Assembly (NCBI GenBank): GCA_030067055.1
Contig: JASJAL010000079.1
Coordinates: 1 to 8,180 of the forward strand
Source: Kiloniellales bacterium
GTDB taxonomy: Bacteria > Pseudomonadota > Alphaproteobacteria > Kiloniellales > JAKSBE01
Reading direction: 5' to 3'
DNA: 8,180 bases
Part shown: piece after piece, positions 5,323 through 8,180 of the stretch
Layout: every line of letters begins with the position of its first letter
Numbering within the stretch: the first letter of the stretch is position 1
The notes under the pieces: model-generated
Seen by the model: the letters and a program-made list of their open reading frames with translations, nothing else
What the model was told of the DNA's origin: nothing
Databases searched by the model: none
Made by a program: the position numbers and the translations under genes

Positions 5323-6681
5323 ATGATTCGCATGAACCACAAGAAAGCCGGCCTGGCCGTTCTGGCCGGCCTAGGCGGCCTACTGGTCGCGTCACCGGCC
5401 TGGGCCGAGGTCTCCGCAGAGACCGCTTTCGTTTTCAACACTTTCTCTTTCCTGGTCTGCGGCGCGCTGGTCATGTGGATGGCGGCGGGCTTCGCCATGC
5501 TAGAGTCGGGCTTGGTCCGCTCCAAGAACACCGCGACCATCTGCCTCAAGAACATCGCGCTCTATTCGATCGCGGGCATCCTCTACTATCTGATCGGCTA
5601 CGGCCTGATGTACACGGACGTCGGCGGCTGGATCGGCAGTTTCTCGCTCCTCTACAACACCTCCGAGGCCGAAATCGCGCTCCTGGGCGCGGAAGAGGCC
5701 ACGCCGGAGCTGGTCGCCGCGGTGACCGACAACGGCTATTCGGTCATGTCCGACTGGTTCTTCCAGATGGTCTTCGTGGCGACCGCGGCCTCGATCGTCT
5801 CGGGCACCCTGGCCGAGCGGATCAAGGTCTGGCCCTTCCTGATCTTCGTGGTCGTGCTGACCGGCTTCATCTATCCGATCCAGGGCGCCTGGACCTGGGG
5901 CGGCGGCTGGCTCTCCGAGATGGGCTTCTCCGACTTCGCCGGCTCGACCATCGTCCACTCAGTCGGCGGCTGGGCGGCCCTGACCGGCGCCATCATCCTC
6001 GGCGCCCGCAAGGGCAAGTACGGCCCCGACGGCAAGGTCCACCCCATGCCCGGCGCCAATCTGCCGCTGGCAACCCTGGGCACCTTCGTTCTCTGGCTCG
6101 GATGGTTCGGCTTCAACGGCGGCTCGCAACTCGCCCTTGGTTCGGCCCTCGACGCCTCGGCCATGGCGATCGTCTTCGTCAACACCAACCTCGCGGCGGC
6201 CGGCGGCGTGATCGCGGCCATGACGGCAAGCCAGTTGGTCTTCAAGAAGATCGACCTGACCATGGCCCTGAACGGCGCCATCGCCGGCCTGGTCTCGATC
6301 ACGGCCGGTCCCGACCTGCAGAACCACTTGCTGTCGATCATCATCGGCGGTATCGGCGGCGTCTTGGTGGTGGCCAGCGTTCCGCTGCTCGACCGCTTGC
6401 GGATCGACGACGTGGTCGGCGCGATCCCGGCGCACCTGGTTGCCGGCATCTGGGGCACCTTGGCGGTCGGCATCTTCGGTGCCGGCAGCCTAGGGATCCA
6501 GCTGCTCGGCATCCTCGCGGTCGGCGTCTTCGTGGTGGCGACCAGCGGCGTCCTCTGGTTGGCCCTGAAGTTCACCCTCGGCATCCGGGTCAGCGAAGAG
6601 GAAGAGCACGCCGGGCTCGACACCATGGAACTGGGCCAGGAGGCCTATCCGGAATTCGGCAGGGGGTCGCAGGCCATCTGA
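5323..6681 (+). CDS. amt: Amt/MEP/Rh-family ammonium transporter
   Basis: This is a 452-residue inner-membrane channel that brings ammonium into the cell. Residues 1-28 look like a cleavable signal peptide (basic start, hydrophobic core, cut after SPAWA). About eleven membrane segments follow, the usual Amt core, beginning with FSFLVCGALVMWMAAGFAML (41-60). Family signatures include ESGLVRSKN (61-69), SGTLAERIK (160-168), GAWTWGGGWL (188-197) and DFAGSTIVHSVGGWAAL (204-220). The twin pore histidines are H212 (IVHSVGG) and H371 (PAHLVAGIWGTL). The cytoplasmic tail GLDTMELGQEAYPEF (431-445) is the conserved region that PII (GlnK) controls in relatives. No PII gene is adjacent, unlike the common glnK-amtB pair. 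A sigma-54 promoter with a possible NtrC site lies upstream and a strong terminator downstream, suggesting a single-gene unit switched on by nitrogen limitation. Confidence 0.95.
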   Translation: MIRMNHKKAGLAVLAGLGGLLVASPAWAEVSAETAFVFNTFSFLVCGALVMWMAAGFAMLESGLVRSKNTATICLKNIALYSIAGILYYLIGYGLMYTDVGGWIGSFSLLYNTSEAEIALLGAEEATPELVAAVTDNGYSVMSDWFFQMVFVATAASIVSGTLAERIKVWPFLIFVVVLTGFIYPIQGAWTWGGGWLSEMGFSDFAGSTIVHSVGGWAALTGAIILGARKGKYGPDGKVHPMPGANLPLATLGTFVLWLGWFGFNGGSQLALGSALDASAMAIVFVNTNLAAAGGVIAAMTASQLVFKKIDLTMALNGAIAGLVSITAGPDLQNHLLSIIIGGIGGVLVVASVPLLDRLRIDDVVGAIPAHLVAGIWGTLAVGIFGAGSLGIQLLGILAVGVFVVATSGVLWLALKFTLGIRVSEEEEHAGLDTMELGQEAYPEFGRGSQAI

Positions 6682-6701
6682 CCTGAAGACCCTTCCCCTC
6701 T

Positions 6702-6736
6702 GGGCCCGGGCGGCGCACTCCGTCCGGGCCCTTTTT
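6702..6736 (+). terminator. rho-independent terminator of amt
   Basis: GGGCCCGGGCGG (6702-6713) pairs with CCGTCCGGGCCC (6720-6731) in a 12-base stem with one G-U pair and a 6-base loop. Five T residues (6732-6736) follow directly. It lies 20 bases after the amt stop. Confidence 0.9.
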
Positions 6737-6938
6737 CGTGACCGCCGGGCGAAGGGCACAGGGCGCGGTCGAATTCTGGCCGCATTGACGGGCTATAGCT
6801 GCGGCAAAGGATCCGGGCCGGGCTTCCGCCTTGTCCCGGCGCGGGGCAACCACTAGATTCTCCAGGGTTTTGCGCCCCACGGCGGCGATTCGGGGCAGCG
6901 GACCTCCTGGTCATAGCCATGAGCGGAGCCGAGCTGAT
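6737..6938 (+). other. leader region upstream of the dapC-like gene
   Basis: About 200 bases separate the amt terminator from the aminotransferase start. The dapC frame is open back to a TTG at 6831, but the 36 residues this adds are arginine-rich and unlike the family. A -35-like TTGACG lies at 6785-6790 with only a poor -10 (AAGGAT, 6807-6812), so a promoter here is plausible but weakly supported. A tiny frame (MSGAELI, 6919-6942) ends across the TTG start. Confidence 0.45.
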
Positions 6939-8129
6939 TTGAGCAAAGCGCAGCTTCAGGCCTTTCATCCCTTTCTGCGGCTTGCCGCCCTGCTCGACGG
7001 CATCCCGCCTGGGCCCTCGGTGGGCCCGGAGGGCAAGCCGATCCTTCTGCAGGTGGGCGAGCCGCGCAACGACCCGCCGGCCTTCGTCGCCGAGGCTATC
7101 GCCGAGGCCAAGCCGGGCTGGTCCCGCTATCCGCCGCCGCGCGGCGATGCGGCCTATCGCGCCGCGGCGGTCGCCTGGCTCAACCGCCGCTACCACCTGC
7201 CCGAGGGCTTCCTGGACCCGGAACGCCACATCCTGCCGCTGCCCGGCTCGCGCGAGGGCCTGTTCTTCGCCGCGGTCGTGCTGGCCGGGGGAGGGGAGGG
7301 GAGGCGCGCGATCTTGATGCCCAACCCCGCCTACCACGTCTATTCCGGCGCGGCGGCGGCGGTCGGGGCCGAGGCGGTGCGCGTGCCGGCCACCGCCGAG
7401 ACCGGATTCCAGCCGGAGTACACCGCCCTGGAGCCGGCGATCCTGGAGCGCGCCGCCCTGGCCTACCTCTGTTCTCCGGCCAACCCGCAGGGTGCGGTCG
7501 CGGATGCGGGCCGGCAGGCCGCGCTGATCGACAGCGCCCGGGTGCACGGCTACGTCGCCGCCTTCGACGAGTGCTACTCGGAGATCTACTTCGATGCCCC
7601 GCCGCCCGGCGCCCTGGAGCTGGCCGCCGCCAGCGGCAGCCTGGAGGGGGTCCTGGCCTTCCATTCCCTGTCCAAGCGCTCCAGCGCGGCCGGGCTGCGC
7701 TGCGGCTTCGCGGCCGGCGACCCGGCTTTGCTCGACCGCCTGGACCAGGGCCTTCGCTTCGGCGGTGCCGGCGTGCCGCTGCCGGTCCTGGCGGCGGGCA
7801 CGCGGCTCTGGCAGGACGAGGCCCATGTTGTGGCCAATCGGCAACGCTACCGCGAAAACTTCGCCGTCGCCGAGCGGGTCCTGGGCAACCGATTCGGCGC
7901 CCGACGGCCGGCCGGCGGCTTCTTTCTCTGGCTGGACGTGGGCGATGGCGAGGCCGCGGCGCTCAAGCTCTGGCGCGAGGCCGGCATCCGGGTCCTGCCG
8001 GGGGCCTTCATGTGCGGCCAAGAAGGCGATGACTCCGCGCCCGGGGCTCCCTATATCCGTATAGCCCTCGTCGACGATCCCGAACTTACGGAAGCCGCCC
8101 TCGGCCGATTGGTCGAGGTTCTGCAGTGA
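6939..8129 (+). CDS. dapC: succinyldiaminopimelate aminotransferase DapC (class I/II PLP aminotransferase)
   Basis: This 396-residue cytoplasmic enzyme would transfer an amino group from glutamate to N-succinyl-2-amino-6-ketopimelate in the succinylase route to diaminopimelate and lysine. Visible motifs: QVGEPRNDPP (38-47), YPPPRGDAAYR (64-74), the cofactor-phosphate loop LPGSREGLF (101-109), NPAYHVY (129-135), CSPANPQG (178-185) with N182, DECYSEIYFD (210-219) with D210 and Y213, the PLP lysine K246 in FHSLSKRSS (241-249), and the substrate-carboxylate arginine R374 (YIRIAL). The pair DECYSEIYFD and HSLSKRS is typical of DapC rather than of aspartate or histidinol-phosphate enzymes. I chose TTG 6939 because the product then starts like family members and GGAG (6925-6928) lies ten bases before it; no in-frame ATG is suitable. 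In many alphaproteobacteria dapC is next to dapD, which is not recognisable here. A related class I aminotransferase with other specificity remains possible. Confidence 0.85.
   Translation: MSKAQLQAFHPFLRLAALLDGIPPGPSVGPEGKPILLQVGEPRNDPPAFVAEAIAEAKPGWSRYPPPRGDAAYRAAAVAWLNRRYHLPEGFLDPERHILPLPGSREGLFFAAVVLAGGGEGRRAILMPNPAYHVYSGAAAAVGAEAVRVPATAETGFQPEYTALEPAILERAALAYLCSPANPQGAVADAGRQAALIDSARVHGYVAAFDECYSEIYFDAPPPGALELAAASGSLEGVLAFHSLSKRSSAAGLRCGFAAGDPALLDRLDQGLRFGGAGVPLPVLAAGTRLWQDEAHVVANRQRYRENFAVAERVLGNRFGARRPAGGFFLWLDVGDGEAAALKLWREAGIRVLPGAFMCGQEGDDSAPGAPYIRIALVDDPELTEAALGRLVEVLQ
7287..7304 (+). repeat. G-run tract inside dapC
   Basis: The tract is GGGGG-A-GGGG-A-GGGG-A-GG, a short AGGGG tandem inside codons for a glycine-rich loop (residues about 117-121). 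It could fold as a two-layer G-quadruplex on the coding strand. It may also just reflect the glycine codons. Confidence 0.4.
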
Positions 8130-8157
8130 AGAAGACGGACTGGAGATGGAGATAGGC

Positions 8158-8180
8158 ATGGCGGCTCGGCAAAGTGCAGC
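8158..8180 (+). CDS. 5' end of a downstream gene (partial)
   Basis: ATG 8158 is preceded by GGAG (8148-8151) at six bases and opens a frame MAARQSA that runs off the window. It begins 28 bases after the dapC stop on the same strand, so cotranscription is likely. An in-frame ATG at 8146 is a weaker alternative start. Seven residues are too few to identify the product; they do not suggest dapD to me. Confidence 0.45.

Noticed and set aside
6645..8159. A 504-codon open frame on the minus strand across dapC
   Set aside because: It is antisense to a gene with a full set of PLP-aminotransferase motifs and runs through the amt terminator, so it is a composition shadow.

Overview
The window looks like chromosomal DNA from a GC-rich alphaproteobacterium. 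I infer the Rhodospirillales/Kiloniellales side of the class, probably marine or halophilic. This rests on very high G+C at third codon positions, the gene families and order, and a dimethylsulfoniopropionate (DMSP) lyase-like gene. The lineage is an inference; no rRNA or other marker gene is present. There are no mobile elements, tRNAs, rRNAs or CRISPR arrays.

Bases 1-2273 hold a tight same-strand cluster: a CnoX/YbbN-type thioredoxin-TPR co-chaperone, a stand-alone LON substrate-binding-domain protein, a small Trm112-like protein and a DUF971 protein. The first junction inside the cluster is an ATGA overlap and the others are gaps of 41 and 14 bases. A fragment of an upstream frame may end in a similar ATGA overlap at the left edge. 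This cluster is known from many alphaproteobacteria and looks like a housekeeping protein-quality-control operon.

Bases 2391-3665 encode an M24-fold protein that matches the DMSP lyase DddP at every metal-binding and catalytic position I can recall. It would cleave DMSP to dimethyl sulfide and acrylate. No DMSP transporter or acrylate-use gene is in the window. Convergent to it, on the minus strand, is a UbiH/UbiF/COQ6-family flavin hydroxylase (3699-4964), probably for ubiquinone synthesis.

The 358-base divergent gap at 4965-5322 is the most informative regulatory stretch. It has an AT-rich block with nested inverted repeats and an NtrC-like dyad. About 110-130 bases further on is a near-consensus sigma-54 promoter pointing at an Amt ammonium transporter (5323-6681). 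This is the layout expected of a nitrogen-starvation promoter. No glnK-type PII gene sits beside amt. A strong intrinsic terminator follows amt.

Bases 6939-8129 encode a DapC-type succinyldiaminopimelate aminotransferase (lysine and peptidoglycan precursor synthesis), apparently starting at TTG. The first codons of another gene follow 28 bases later and run off the window.

I found no clearly new multi-gene system. The items most worth checking are the DddP call, the sigma-54/NtrC control of amt, and the unusual start region of dapC.
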